A stretch of 64,000 nucleotides of DNA from Smallanthus sonchifolius (lineage: Eukaryota > Streptophyta > Magnoliopsida > Asterales > Asteraceae), in the NCBI GenBank assembly GCA_023525975.1, contig CM042035.1, positions 26,152,001-26,216,000 on the forward strand. Reading direction: 5' to 3'. Of this stretch, positions 32,753 through 44,302 are shown in pieces. The notes below the pieces were generated by a model. It was not told the DNA's origin. It saw only the letters and a list, made by a program, of their open reading frames with translations, and searched no databases. The translations under genes and the position numbers were made by a program. The number at the start of each line of letters is the position of its first letter. Positions within the stretch are counted from its first letter, which is position 1.

Positions 32753-33138
32753 TTTTTTAATTTATTTTTTTTACTCTAAACAACGTCATCCGTTGATTAT
32801 TATGCAAGCGGACGTGGGTGTAACGAGTTTTTGTCAAAAAACGGTCAACGTACGTAAAGACTCGGGCGCGCGGGTCCGTGTCGGGGAACGCCCGATCGCG
32901 GGAGACACACGTTTAGACGTCGAGTGGAACACGTGTGTCTTCATATACTAGTCAATTATTCTTACGCCTCGGGTGAGCGTGGGAATATGTTTTGTACAAG
33001 GAAGTATAAGAACTAAACGCTCGCCGGCGGATGACGCACGTGTTGACGTAAGGCGGAACGCGCGCGCAAGAGGAGAATGCAAGTAAAAATGAGTCATGTG
33101 TGGAAGGGGATAAAGTAATAGAATGAAAGAATTATTTC

Positions 33139-33258
33139 GGTTGCGATCATACCAGCACAAAAGCACCGGATCCCATCAGAACTCCGCAGTTAAGCGTGCT
33201 TTGGTGAGAGTAGTACTAGGATGGGTGACCCCCTGGGAAGTCCTCGTGTTGCAACCCC
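33139..33258 (+). rRNA. 5S: 5S rRNA gene, copy 66 (recombinant)
   Basis: T21A, G64T and C67T in the 5' half with reference G98 in the 3' half and a short-first-half spacer. Every other T21A copy that extends past position 98 has G98A. The gene looks like a crossover between positions 67 and 98 (33205-33236), joining a G64T gene to one with a reference C box. It sits at the joint between the two 9,555-bp blocks. 500-bp unit. Confidence 0.96.
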
Positions 33259-33638
33259 TTTTTTAATTTATTTTTTTTTACTCTAAACAACGTCATCCGT
33301 TGATTATTATGCAAGTGGGCGTAACGAGTTTTTGTCAAAAAACGGTCAACGTACGTAAAGACTCGGGCGCGCGGGTCCGTGTCGGGAACACCCGATCGCG
33401 GGAGACACACGTTTAGACGTCGAGTGGAACACGTGTGTCTTCATATACTAGTCAATTATTCTTACGCCCCGGGTGAGCGTGGGAATATGTTTTGTACAAG
33501 GAAGTATAAGAACTAAACGCTCGCCGGCGGATGACGCACGTGTTGACGTAAGGCGGAACGCGCGCGCAAGAGGAGAATGCAAGTAAAAATGAGTCATGTG
33601 TGGAAGGGGATAAAGTAATAGAATGAAAGAATTATTTC

Positions 33639-33758
33639 GGTTGCGATCATACCAGCACAAAAGCACCGGATCCCATCAGAACTCCGCAGTTAAGCGTGCT
33701 TTGGTGAGAGTAGTACTAGGATGGGTGACCCCCTGAGAAGTCCTCGTGTTGCAACCCC
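33639..33758 (+). rRNA. 5S: 5S rRNA gene, copy 67
   Basis: T21A, G64T, C67T, G98A. Counterpart of 24084. Long unit, 506 bp. Confidence 0.97.
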
Positions 33759-34144
33759 TTTTTTAATTTATTTTTTTTACTCTAAACAACGTCATCCGTT
33801 GATTATTATGCAAGCGGACGTGGGTGTAACGAGTTTTTGTCAAAAAACGGTCAACGTACGTAAAGACTCGGGCGCGCGGGTCCGTGTCGGGGAACGCCCG
33901 ATCGCGGGAGACACACGTTTAGACGTCGAGTGGAACACGTGTGTCTTCATATACTAGTCAATTATTCTTACGCCTCGGGTGAGCGTGGGAATATGTTTTG
34001 TACAAGGAAGTATAAGAACTAAACGCTCGCCGGCGGGTGACGCACGTGTTGACGTAAGGCGGAACGCGCGCGCAAGAGGAGAATGCAAGTAAAAATGAGT
34101 CATGTGTGGAAGGGGATAAAGTAATAGAATGAAAGAATTATTTC

Positions 34145-34264
34145 GGTTGCGATCATACCAGCACTAAAGCACCGGATCCCATCAGAACTCCGCAGTTAAG
34201 CGTGCTTGGGCGAGAGTAGTACTAGGATGGGTGACCCCCTGGGAAGTCCTCGTGTTGCAACTCC
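34145..34264 (+). rRNA. 5S: 5S rRNA gene, copy 68
   Basis: C118T only. 500-bp unit with the TATTTCGCC spacer mark. Confidence 0.97.
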
Positions 34265-34644
34265 TTTTTTAATTTATTTTTTTTTACTCTAAACAACGTC
34301 ATCCGTTGATTATTATGCAAGTGGGCGTAACGAGTTTTTGTCAAAAAACGGTCAACGTACGTAAAGACTCGGGCGCGCGGGTCCGTGTCGGGAACACCCG
34401 ATCGCGGGAGACACACGTTTAGACGTCGAGTGGAACACGTGTGTCTTCTTATACTAGTCAATTATTATTTCGCCTCGGGTGAGCGTGGGAATATGTTTTG
34501 AACAAGGAAGTATAAGAACTAAACGCTCGCCGGCGGGTGACGCACGTGTTGACGTAAGGTGGAACGCGCGCGCAAGAGGAGAATGCAAGTAAAAATGAGT
34601 CATGTCTGGAAGGGGATAAAGTAATAGAATGAAAGAGTTATTTC

Positions 34645-34764
34645 GGTTGCGATCATACCAGCACTAAAGCACCGGATCCCATCAGAACTTCGCAGTTAAG
34701 CGTGCTTGAGCGAGAGTAGTACTAGGATGGGTGACCCCCTGGGAAGTCCTCGTGTTGCAACCCC
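34645..34764 (+). rRNA. 5S: 5S rRNA gene, copy 69
   Basis: C46T, G65A. Spacer marks as after 25090. 500-bp unit. Confidence 0.97.
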
Positions 34765-35144
34765 TTTTTTAATTTATTTTTTTTTACTCTAAACAACGTC
34801 ATCCGTTGATTATTATACAAGTGGGCGTAACGAGTTTTTGTCAAAAAACGGTCAACGTACGTAAAGACTCGGGCGAGCGGGTCCGTGTCGGGAACACCCG
34901 ATCGCGGGAGACACACGTTTAGACGTCGAGTAGAACACGTGTGTCTTCTTATACTAGTCAATTATTCTTACGCCTCGGGTGAGCGTGGGAATATGTTTTG
35001 TACAAGGAAGTATAAGAACTAAACGCTCGCCGGCGGGTGACGCACGTGTTGACGTAAGGCGGAACGCGCGCGCAAGAGGAGAATGCAAGTAAAAATGAGT
35101 CATGTGTGGAAGGGGATAAAGTAATAGAATGAAAGAATTATTTC

Positions 35145-35264
35145 GGTTGCGATCATACCAGCACTAAAGCACCGGATCCCATCAGAACTCCGCAGTTAAG
35201 CGTGCTTGGGTGAGAGTTGTACTAGGATGGGTGACCCCCTGAGAAGTCCTCGTGTTGCAACCCC
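35145..35264 (+). rRNA. 5S: 5S rRNA gene, copy 70
   Basis: C67T, A74T, G98A. 504-bp unit; spacer with AAAAAACTGTC in place of AAAAAACGGTC, as after 25590. Confidence 0.97.
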
Positions 35265-35648
35265 TTTTTTAATTTATTTTTTTTACTCTAAACAACGTCA
35301 TCCGTTGATTATTATGCAAGCGGACGTGGGTGTAACGAGTTTTTGTCAAAAAACTGTCAACGTACGTAAAGACTCGGGCGCGCGGGTCCGTGTCGGGGAA
35401 CGCCCGATCGCGGGAGACACACGTTTAGACGTCGAGTGGAACACGTGTGTCTTCATATACTAGTCAATTATTCTTACGCCCCGGGTGAGCGTGGAAATAT
35501 GTTTTGTACAAGGAAGTATAAGAACTAAACGCTCGCCGGCGGGTGACGCACGTGTTGACGTAAGGCGGAACGCGCGCAAGAGAAGAATGCAAGTAAAAAT
35601 GAGTCATGTGTGGAAGGGGATAAAGTAATAGAATGAAAGAGTTATTTC

Positions 35649-35768
35649 GGTTGCGATCATACCAGCACTAAAGCACCGGATCCCATCAGAACTTCGCAGT
35701 TAAGCGTGCTTGAGCGAGAGTAGTACTAGGATGGGTGACCCCCTGGGAAGTCCTCGTGTTGCAACTCC
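35649..35768 (+). rRNA. 5S: 5S rRNA gene, copy 71
   Basis: C46T, G65A, C118T. Altered second terminator tract as after 26094. 501-bp unit. Confidence 0.97.
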
Positions 35769-36149
35769 TTTTTTAATTTAGAGTTTTTTACTCTAAACAA
35801 CGTCATCCGTTGATTATTATGCAAGTGGGCGTAACGAGTTTTTGTCAAAAAACGGTCAACGTACGTAAAGACTCGGGCGCGCGGGTCCGTGTCGGGGAAC
35901 GCCCGATCGCGGGAGACACACGTTTAGACGTCGAGTGGAACACGTGTGTCTTCATATACTAGTCAATTATTCTTACGCCTCGGGTGAGCGTGGGAATATG
36001 TTTTGTACAAGGAAGTATAAGAACTAAACGCTCGCCTGCGGGTGACGCACGTGTTGACGTAAGGCGGAACGCGCGCGCAAGAGGAGAATGCAAGTAAAAA
36101 TGAGTCATGTGTGGAAGGGGATAAAGTAATAGAATGAAAGAATTATTTC

Positions 36150-36269
36150 GGTTGCGATCATACCAGCACTAAAGCACCGGATCCCATCAGAACTCCGCAG
36201 TTAAGCGTGCTTGGGCGAGAGTAGTACAAGGATGGGTGACCCCCTGGGAAGTCCTCGTGTTGCAACTCC
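36150..36269 (+). rRNA. 5S: 5S rRNA gene, copy 72
   Basis: T79A, C118T. 500-bp unit; mosaic spacer. Confidence 0.97.
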
Positions 36270-36649
36270 TTTTTTAATTTATTTATTTTTACTCTAAACA
36301 ACGTCATCCGTTGATTATTATGCAAGTGGGCGTAACGAGTTTTTGTCAAAAAACGGTCAACGTACGTAAAGACTCGGGCGCGCGGGTCCGTGTCGGGGAA
36401 CGCCCGATCGCGGGAGACACACGTTTAGACGTCGAGTGGAACACGTGTGTCTTCATATACTAGTCAATTATTCTTACGCCTCGGGTGAGCGTGGGAATAT
36501 GTTTTGTACAAGGAAGTATAAGAACTAAACGCTCGCCGGCGGGTGACGCACGTGTTGACGTAAGGCGGAACGCGCGCGCAAGAGGAGAATGCAAGTAAAA
36601 ATGAGTCATGTGTGGAAGGGGATAAAGTAATAGAATGAAAGATTATTTC

Positions 36650-36769
36650 GGTTGCGATCATACCAGCACTAAAGCACCGGATCCCATCAGAACTCCGCAG
36701 TTAAGCGTGCTTGGGCGAGAGTAGTACTAGGATGGGTGACCCCCTGGGAAGTCCTCGTGTTGCAACTCC
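36650..36769 (+). rRNA. 5S: 5S rRNA gene, copy 73
   Basis: C118T only, with the same one-base promoter deletion as 27095. 500-bp unit. Confidence 0.97.
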
Positions 36770-37149
36770 TTTTTTAATTTATTTATTTTTACTCTAAACA
36801 ACGTCATCCGTTGATTATTATGCAAGTGGGCGTAACGAGTTTTTGTCAAAAAACGGTCAACGTACGTAAAGACTCGGGCGCGCGGGTCCGTGTCGGGAAC
36901 ACCCGATCGCGGGAGACACACGTTTAGACGTCGAGTGGAACACGTGTGTCTTCTTATACTAGTCAATTATTCTTACGCCTCGGGTGAGCGTGGGAATATG
37001 TTTTGAACAAGGAAGTATAAGAACTAAACGCTCGCCGGCGGGTGACGCACGTGTTGACGTAAGGTGGAACGCGCGCGCAAGAGGAGAATGCAAGTAAAAA
37101 TGAGTCATGTCTGGAAGGGGATAAAGTAATAGAATGAAAGAGTTATTTC

Positions 37150-37268
37150 GGTTGCGATCATACCAGCACTAAAGCACCGGATCCCATCAGAACTTCGCAG
37201 TTAAGCGTGCTTGAGCGAGAGTAGTACTAGGAAGGGTGACCCCCTGGGAAGTCCTCGTGTTGCAACCC
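37150..37268 (+). rRNA. 5S: 5S rRNA gene, copy 74
   Basis: 119 nt: C46T, G65A, T84A, one C fewer. 499-bp unit. Confidence 0.96.
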
Positions 37269-37648
37269 TTTTTTAATTTATTTTTTTTTACTCTAAACAA
37301 CGTCATCCGTTGATTATTATGCAAGTGGGCGTAACGAGTTTTTGTCAAAAAACGGTCAACGTACGTAAAGACTCGGGCGAGCGGGTCCGTGTCGGGAACA
37401 CCCGATCGCGGGAGACACACGTTTAGACGTCGAGTGGAACACGTGTGTCTTCTTATACTAGTCAATTATTCTTACGCCTCGGGTGAGCGTGGGAATATGT
37501 TTTGTACAAGGAAGTATAAGAACTAAACGCTCGCCGGCGGGTGACGCACGTGTTGACGTAAGGCGGAACGCGCGCGCAAGAGGAGAATGCAAGTAAAAAT
37601 GAGTCATGTGTGGAAGGGGATAAAGTAATAGAATGAAAGAATTATTTC

Positions 37649-37767
37649 GGTTGCGATCATACCAGCACTAAAGCACCGGATCCCATCAGAACTCCGCAGT
37701 TAAGCGTGCTTGGGCGAGAGTAGTACTAGGATGGGTGACCCCCTGGGAAGTCCTCGTGTTGCAACCC
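37649..37767 (+). rRNA. 5S: 5S rRNA gene, copy 75 (near-reference)
   Basis: 119 nt, reference at all positions except one C fewer in the final run; duplicate of 28094. 499-bp unit. Confidence 0.97.
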
Positions 37768-38147
37768 TTTTTTAATTTATTTTTTTTTACTCTAAACAAC
37801 GTCATCCGTTGATTATTATGCAAGTGGGCGTAACGAGTTTTTGTCAAAAAACGGTCAACGTACGTAAAGACTCGGGCGAGCGGGTCCGTGTCGGGAACAC
37901 CCGATCGCGGGAGACACACGTTTAGACGTCGAGTGGAACACGTGTGTCATCTTATACTAGTCAATTATTCTTACGCCTCGGGTGAGCGTGGGAATATGTT
38001 TTGTACAAGGATGTATAAGAACTAAACTCTCGCCGGCGGGTGACGCACGTGTTGACGTAAGGCGGAACGCGCGCGCAAGAGGAGAATGCAAGTAAAAATG
38101 AGTCATGTGTGGAAGGGGATAAAGTAATAGAATGAAAGAATTATTTC

Positions 38148-38267
38148 GGTTGCGATCATACCAGCACAAAATCACCGGATCCCATCAGAACTCCGCAGTT
38201 AAGCGTGCTTGGGTGAGAGTAGTACTAGGATGGGTGACCCCCTGAGAAGTCCTCGTGTTGCAACCCC
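38148..38267 (+). rRNA. 5S: 5S rRNA gene, copy 76
   Basis: T21A, G25T, C67T, G98A. Tract AATTTAATTTTTTTAC follows. Long unit, 506 bp. Confidence 0.97.
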
Positions 38268-38653
38268 TTTTTTAATTTAATTTTTTTACTCTAAACAACG
38301 TCATCCGTTGATTATTATGCAAGCGGACGTGGGTGTAACGAGTTTTTGTCAAAAAACGGTCAACGTACGTAAAGACTCGGGCGCGCGGGTCCGTGTCGGG
38401 GAACGCCCGATCGCGGGAGACACACGTTTAGACGTCGAGTGGAACACGTGTGTCTTCATATACTAGTCAATTATTCTTACGCCTCGGGTGAGCGTGGGAA
38501 TATGTTTTGTACAAGGAAGTATAAGAACTAAACGCTCGCCGGCGGATGACGCACGTGTTGACGTAAGGCGGAACGCGCGCGCAAGAGGAGAATGCAAGTA
38601 AAAATGAGTCATGTGTGGAAGGGGATAAAGTAATAGAATGAAAGAATTATTTC

Positions 38654-38773
38654 GGTTGCGATCATACCAGCACAAAAGCACCGGATCCCATCAGAACTCC
38701 GCAGTTAAGCGTGCTTGGGTGAGAGTAGTACTAGGATGGGTGACCCCCTGAGAAGTCCTCGTGTTGCAACCCC
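38654..38773 (+). rRNA. 5S: 5S rRNA gene, copy 77
   Basis: T21A, C67T, G98A. Spacer with AAACAATGTC. Long unit, 506 bp. Confidence 0.97.
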
Positions 38774-39159
38774 TTTTTTAATTTATTTTTTTTACTCTAA
38801 ACAATGTCATCCGTTGATTATTATGCAAGCGGACGTGGGTGTAACGAGTTTTTGTCAAAAAACGGTCAACGTACGTAAAGACTCGGGCGCGCGGGTCCGT
38901 GTCGGGGAACGCCCGATCGCGGGAGACACACGTTTAGACGTCGAGTGGAACACGTGTGTCTTCATATACTAGTCAATTATTCTTACGCCCCGGGTGAGCG
39001 TGGGAATATGTTTTGTACAAGGAAGTATAAGAACTAAACGCTCGCCGGCGGATGACGCACGTGTTGACGTAAGGCGGAACGCGCGCGCAAGAGAAGAATG
39101 CAAGTAAAAATGAGTCATGTGTGGAAGGGGATAAAGTAATAGAATGAAAGAATTATTTC

Positions 39160-39279
39160 GGTTGCGATCATACCAGCACAAAAGCACCGGATCCCATCAG
39201 AACTCCGCAGTTAAGCGTGTTTGGGTGAGAGTAGTACTAGGATGGGTGACCCCCTGAGAAGTCCTCGTGTTGCAACCCC
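39160..39279 (+). rRNA. 5S: 5S rRNA gene, copy 78
   Basis: T21A, C61T, C67T, G98A. C61T is absent from its duplicate at 29605 but present two units later at 40172, which suggests local conversion or recurrent mutation. Long unit, 506 bp. Confidence 0.97.
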
Positions 39280-39665
39280 TTTTTTAATTTATTTTTTTTA
39301 CTCTAAACAACGTCATCCGTTGATTATTATGCAAGCGGACGTGGGTGTAACGAGTTTTTGTCAAAAAACGGTCAACGTACGTAAAGACTCGGGCGCGCGG
39401 GTCCGTGTCGGGGAACGCCCGATCGCGGGAGACACACGTTTAGACGTCGAGTGGAACACGTGTGTCTTCATATACTAGTCAATTATTCTTACGCCCCGGG
39501 TGAGCGTGGGAATATGTTTTGTACAAGGAAGTATAAGAACTAAACGCTCGCCGGCGGATGACGCACGTGTTGACGTAAGGCGGAACGCGCGCGCAAGAGG
39601 AGAATGCAAGTAAAAATGAGTCATGTGTGGAAGGGGATAAAGTAATAGAATGAAAGAATTATTTC

Positions 39666-39785
39666 GGTTGCGATCATACCAGCACAAAAGCACCGGATCC
39701 CATCAGAACTCCGCAGTTAAGCGTGCTTGGGTGAGAGTAGTACTAGGATGGGTGACCCCCTGAGAAGTCCTCGTGTTGCAACCCC
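39666..39785 (+). rRNA. 5S: 5S rRNA gene, copy 79
   Basis: T21A, C67T, G98A. Spacer with ACACTAAACAATG. Long unit, 506 bp. Confidence 0.97.
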
Positions 39786-40171
39786 TTTTTTAATTTATTT
39801 TTTTTACACTAAACAATGTCATCCGTTGATTATTATGCAAGCGGACGTGGGTGTAACGAGTTTTTGTCAAAAAACGGTCAACGTACGTAAAGACTCGGGC
39901 GCGCGGGTCCGTGTCGGGGAACGCCCGATCGCGGGAGACACACGTTTAGACGTCGAGTGGAACACGTGTGTCTTCATATACTAGTCAATTATTCTTACGC
40001 CCCGGGTGAGCGTGGGAATATGTTTTGTACAAGGAAGTATAAGAACTAAACGCTCGCCGGCGGATGACGCACGTGTTGACGTAAGGCGGAACGCGCGCGC
40101 AAGAGAAGAATGCAAGTAAAAATGAGTCATGTGTGGAAGGGGATAAAGTAATAGAATGAAAGAATTATTTC

Positions 40172-40291
40172 GGTTGCGATCATACCAGCACTAAAGCACC
40201 GGATCCCATCAGAACTCCGCAGTTAAGCGTGTTTGGGCGAGAGTAGTACTAGGATGGGTGACCCCCTGGGAAGTCCTCTTGTTGCAACCCC
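40172..40291 (+). rRNA. 5S: 5S rRNA gene, copy 80
   Basis: C61T, G108T. Spacer with GACGTTGGTG. Long unit, 506 bp. Confidence 0.97.
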
Positions 40292-40677
40292 TTTTTTAAT
40301 TTATTTTTTTTACTCTAAACAACGTCATCCGTTGATTATTATGCAAGCGGACGTTGGTGTAACGAGTTTTTGTCAAAAAACGGTCAACGTACGTAAAGAC
40401 TCGGGCGCGCGGGTCCGTGTCGGGGAACGCCCGATCGCGGGAGACACACGTTTAGACGTCGAGTGGAACACGTGTGTCTTCTTATACTAGTCAATTATTC
40501 TTACGCCTCGGGTGAGCGTGGGAATATGTTTTGTACAAGGAAGTATAAGAACTAAACTCTCGCCGGCGGGTGACGCACGTGTTGACGTAAGGCGGAACGC
40601 GCGCGCAAGAGGAGAATGCAAGTAAAAATGAGTCATGTGTGGAAGGGGATAAAGTAATAGAATGAAAGAATTATTTC

Positions 40678-40797
40678 GGTTGCGATCATACCAGCACAAA
40701 AGCACCGGATCCCATCAGAACTCCGCAGTTAAGCGTGCTTGGGTGAGAGTAGTACTAGGATGGGTGACCCCCTGAGAAGTCCTCGTGTTGCAACCCC
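40678..40797 (+). rRNA. 5S: 5S rRNA gene, copy 81
   Basis: T21A, C67T, G98A. 504-bp unit. Confidence 0.97.
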
Positions 40798-41181
40798 TTT
40801 TTTAATTTATTTTTTTTACTCTAAACAACGTCATCCGTTGATTATTATGCAAGCGGACGTGGGTGTAACGAGTTTTTGTCAAAAAACGGTCAACGTACGT
40901 AAAGACTCGGGCGCGCGGGTCCGTGTCGGGGAACGCCCGATCGCGGGAGACACACGTTTAGACGTCGAGTGGAACACGTGTGTCTTCATATACTAGTCAA
41001 TTATTCTTACGCCCCGGGTGAGCGTGGAAATATGTTTTGTACAAGGAAGTATAAGAACTAAACGCTCGCCGGCGGGTGACGCACGTGTTGACGTAAGGCG
41101 GAACGCGCGCAAGAGAAGAATGCAAGTAAAAATGAGTCATGTGTGGAAGGGGATAAAGTAATAGAATGAAAGAGTTATTTC

Positions 41182-41301
41182 GGTTGCGATCATACCAGCA
41201 CTAAAGCACCGGATCCCATCAGAACTTCGCAGTTAAGCGTGCTTGAGCGAGAGTAGTACTAGGATGGGTGACCCCCTGGGAAGTCCTCGTGTTGCAACCC
41301 C
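41182..41301 (+). rRNA. 5S: 5S rRNA gene, copy 82
   Basis: C46T, G65A. Spacer with GTAAAAACTCGGG. 500-bp unit. Confidence 0.97.
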
Positions 41302-41681
41302 TTTTTTAATTTATTTTTTTTTACTCTAAACAACGTCATCCGTTGATTATTATGCAAGTGGGCGTAACGAGTTTTTGTCAAAAAACGGTCAACGTACGTA
41401 AAAACTCGGGCGCGCGGGTCCGTGTCGGGAACACCCGATCGCGGGAGACACACGTTTAGACGTCGAGTGGAACACGTGTGTCATCTTATACTAGTCAATT
41501 ATTCTTACGCCTCGGGTGAGCGTGGGAATATGTTTTGTACAAGGAAGTATAAGAACTAAACGCTCGCCGGCGGGTGACGCACGTGTTGACGTAAGGCGGA
41601 ACGCGCGCGCAAGAGGAGAATGCAAGTAAAAATGAGTCATGTGTGGAAGGGGATAAAGTAATAGAATGAAAGAATTATTTC

Positions 41682-41801
41682 GGTTGCGATCATACCAGCA
41701 CTAAACCACCGGATCCCATCAGAACTCCGCAGTTAAGCGTGCTTGGGCGAGAGTAGTACTAGGATGGGTGACCCCCTGGGAAGTCCTCTTGTTGCAACCC
41801 C
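41682..41801 (+). rRNA. 5S: 5S rRNA gene, copy 83
   Basis: G25C, G108T. Belongs both to the end of block B and the start of block C; the block C counterpart at 47818 lacks G25C. Long unit, 506 bp. Confidence 0.97.
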
Positions 41802-42187
41802 TTTTTTAATTTATTTTTTTTACTCTAAACAACGTCATCCGTTGATTATTATGCAAGCGGACGAGGGTGTAACGAGTTTTTGTCAAAAAACGGTCAACGT
41901 ACGTAAAGACTCGGGCGCGCGGGTCCGTGTCGGGGAACGCCCGATCGCGGGAGACACACGTTTAGACGTCGAGTGGAACACGTGTGTCTTCTTATACTAG
42001 TCAATTATTCTTACGCCTCGGGTGAGCGTGGGAATATGTTTTGTACAAGGAAGTATAAGAACTAAACTCTCGCCGGCGGGTGACGCACGTGTTGACGTAA
42101 GGCGGAACGCGCGCGCAAGAGGAGAATGCAAGTAAAAATGAGTCATGTGTGGAAGGGGATAAAGTAATAGAATGAAAGAATTATTTC

Positions 42188-42307
42188 GGTTGCGATCATA
42201 CCAGCACAAAATCACCGGATCCCATCAGAACTCCGCAGTTAAGCGTGCTTGGGTGAGAGTAGTACTAGGATGGGTGACCCCCTGAGAAGTCCTCGTGTTG
42301 CAACCCC
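42188..42307 (+). rRNA. 5S: 5S rRNA gene, copy 84
   Basis: T21A, G25T, C67T, G98A. Long unit, 506 bp. Confidence 0.97.
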
Positions 42308-42693
42308 TTTTTTAATTTATTTTTTTTACTCTAAACAACGTCATCCGTTGATTATTATGCAAGCGGACGTGGGTGTAACGAGTTTTTGTCAAAAAACGGT
42401 CAACGTACGTAAAGACTCGGGCGCGCGGGTCCGTGTCGGGGAACGCCCGATCGCGGGAGACACACGTTTAGACGTCGAGTGGAACACGTGTGTCTTCATA
42501 TACTAGTCAATTATTCTTACGCCTCGGGTGAGCGTGGGAATATGTTTTGTACAAGGAAGTATAAGAACTAAACTCTCGCCGGCGGGTGACGCACGTGTTG
42601 ACGTAAGGCGGAACGCGCGCGCAAGAGGAGAATGCAAGTAAAAATGAGTCATGTGTGGAAGGGGATAAAGTAATAGAATGAAAGAATTATTTC

Positions 42694-42813
42694 GGTTGCG
42701 ATCATACTAGCACAAAAGCATCGGATCCCATCAGAACTCCGCAGTTAAGCGTGCTTGGGTGAGAGTAGTACTAGGATGGGTGACCCCCTGAGAAGTCCTC
42801 GTGTTGCAACCCC
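42694..42813 (+). rRNA. 5S: 5S rRNA gene, copy 85
   Basis: C15T (helix II C15-G64 becomes U-G), T21A, C28T, C67T, G98A. The only copy joining T21A with C28T, so perhaps a conversion product. Spacer with ATTAAGCAAG and AGTCATTTATTC. 504-bp unit. Confidence 0.97.
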
Positions 42814-43197
42814 TTTTTTAATTTATTTTTTTTACTCTAAACAACGTCATCCGTTGATTATTAAGCAAGCGGACGTGGGTGTAACGAGTTTTTGTCAAAA
42901 AACGGTCAACGTACGTAAAGACTCGGGCGCGCGGGTCCGTGTCGGGGAACGCCCGATCGCGGGAGACACACGTTTAGACGTCGAGTGGAACACGTGTGTC
43001 TTCATATACTAGTCATTTATTCTTACGCCCCGGGTGAGCGTGGGAATATGTTTTGTACAAGGAAGTATAAGAACTAAACGCTCGCCGGCGGGTGACGCAC
43101 GTGTTGACGTAAGGCGGAACGCGCGCAAGAGAAGAATGCAAGTAAAAATGAGTCATGTGTGGAAGGGGATAAAGTAATAGAATGAAAGAGTTATTTC

Positions 43198-43317
43198 GGT
43201 TGCGATCATACCAGCACTAAAGCACCGGATCCCATCAGAATTTCGCAGTTAAGCGTGCTTGAGCGAGAGTAGTACTAGGATGGGTGACCCCCTGGGAAGT
43301 CCTCGTGTTGCAACTCC
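43198..43317 (+). rRNA. 5S: 5S rRNA gene, copy 86
   Basis: C44T, C46T, G65A, C118T. Unlike most C46T copies it is followed by a long-type spacer. 504-bp unit. Confidence 0.97.
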
Positions 43318-43701
43318 TTTTTTAATTTATTTTTTTTACTCTAAACAACGTCATCCGTTGATTATTATGCAAGCGGACGTGGGTGTAACGAGTTTTTGTC
43401 AAAAAACGGTCAACGTACGTAAAGACTCGGGCGCGCGGGTCCGTGTCGGGGAACGCCCGATCGCGGGAGACACACGTTTAGACGTCGAGTGGAACACGTG
43501 TGTCTTCATATACTAGTCAATTATTCTTACGCCCCGGGTGAGCGTGGAAATATGTTTTGTACAAGGAAGTATAAGAACTAAACGCTCGCCGGCGGGTGAC
43601 GCACGTGTTGACGTAAGGCGGAACGCGCGCAAGAGAAGAATGCAAGTAAAAATGAGTCATGTGTGGAAGGGGATAAAGTAATAGAATGAAAGAGTTATTT
43701 C

Positions 43702-43821
43702 GGTTGCGATCATACCAGCACTAAAGCACCGGATCCCATCAGAACTTCGCAGTTAAGCGTGCTTGAGCGAGAGTAGTACTAGGATGGGTGACCCCCTGGG
43801 AAGTCCTCGTGTTGCAACTCC
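43702..43821 (+). rRNA. 5S: 5S rRNA gene, copy 87
   Basis: C46T, G65A, C118T. Followed by the rearranged 481-bp spacer that gives the only 601-bp unit. Confidence 0.97.
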
Positions 43822-44302
43822 TTTTTTAATTTATTTTTTTTACTCTAAACAACGTCATCCGTTGATTATTATGCAAGTGGGCGTAACGAGTTTTTGTCAA
43901 AAAACGGTCAACGTACGTAAAAACTCGGGTTTTTTTACTCTAAACAACGTCATCCGTTGATTATTATGCAAGCGGACGTGGGTGTAACGAGTTTTTGTCA
44001 AAAAACGGTCAACGTACGTAAAGACTCGGGCGCGCGGGTCCTTGTCGGGGAACGCCCGATCGCGGGAGACACACGTTTAGACGTCGAGTGGAACACGTGT
44101 GTCTTCTTATACTAGTCAATTATTCTTACGCCTCGGGTGAGCGTGGGAATATGTTTTGAACAAGGAAGTATAAGAACTAAACGCTCGCCGGCGGGTGACG
44201 CACGTGTTGACGTAAGGCGGAACGCGCGCGCAAGAGGAGAATGCAAGTAAAAATGAGTCATGTGTGGAAGGGGATAAAGTAATAGAATGAAAGAATTATT
44301 TC
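43822..44302 (+). other. Rearranged double spacer, likely deletion scar of a 5S gene
   Basis: A short-type spacer runs normally from the T-tract to ACTCGGG at 43929, then jumps straight to TTTTTTTACTCTAAAC at 43930 and continues as a complete long-type spacer to the gene at 44303. The first 100 bp of the spacer is thus present twice, once in each type, with no gene between. Loss of about 400 bp (the rest of one spacer, a whole 5S gene and its T-tract start) from two adjacent units explains it. A 102-bp insertion or an assembly error would look the same. Confidence 0.85.

Larger units (their letters stand above)
23704..33016 (+). repeat. Higher-order repeat B, first copy (copies 48-65)
   Basis: Matches 33259-42571 at a constant offset of 9,555 bp (19 units). 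Shared private marks: A74T (25590/35145), TAGAGTTTTTTAC spacer (26224/35779), T79A (26595/36150), one base lost at about -8 (27095/36650), T84A (27595/37150), G25T (28593/38148), ACACTAAAC (30251/39806), C61T (30617/40172), G25C (32127/41682). Confidence 0.92.
33259..42571 (+). repeat. Higher-order repeat B, second copy (copies 67-84)
   Basis: Offset 9,555 bp from 23704-33016. Differences seen by eye are few: no C95A at 35145, C61T gained at 39160, no C104T at 42188, no ATACTCGGG at about 34365. The match ends within the spacer after copy 84, where AACTCTCG replaces AACGCTCG. Confidence 0.92.

Noticed and set aside
43822..44302. Transposon insertion in the 601-bp unit
   Set aside because: All of the extra sequence is 5S spacer; there are no terminal repeats or target-site duplication.
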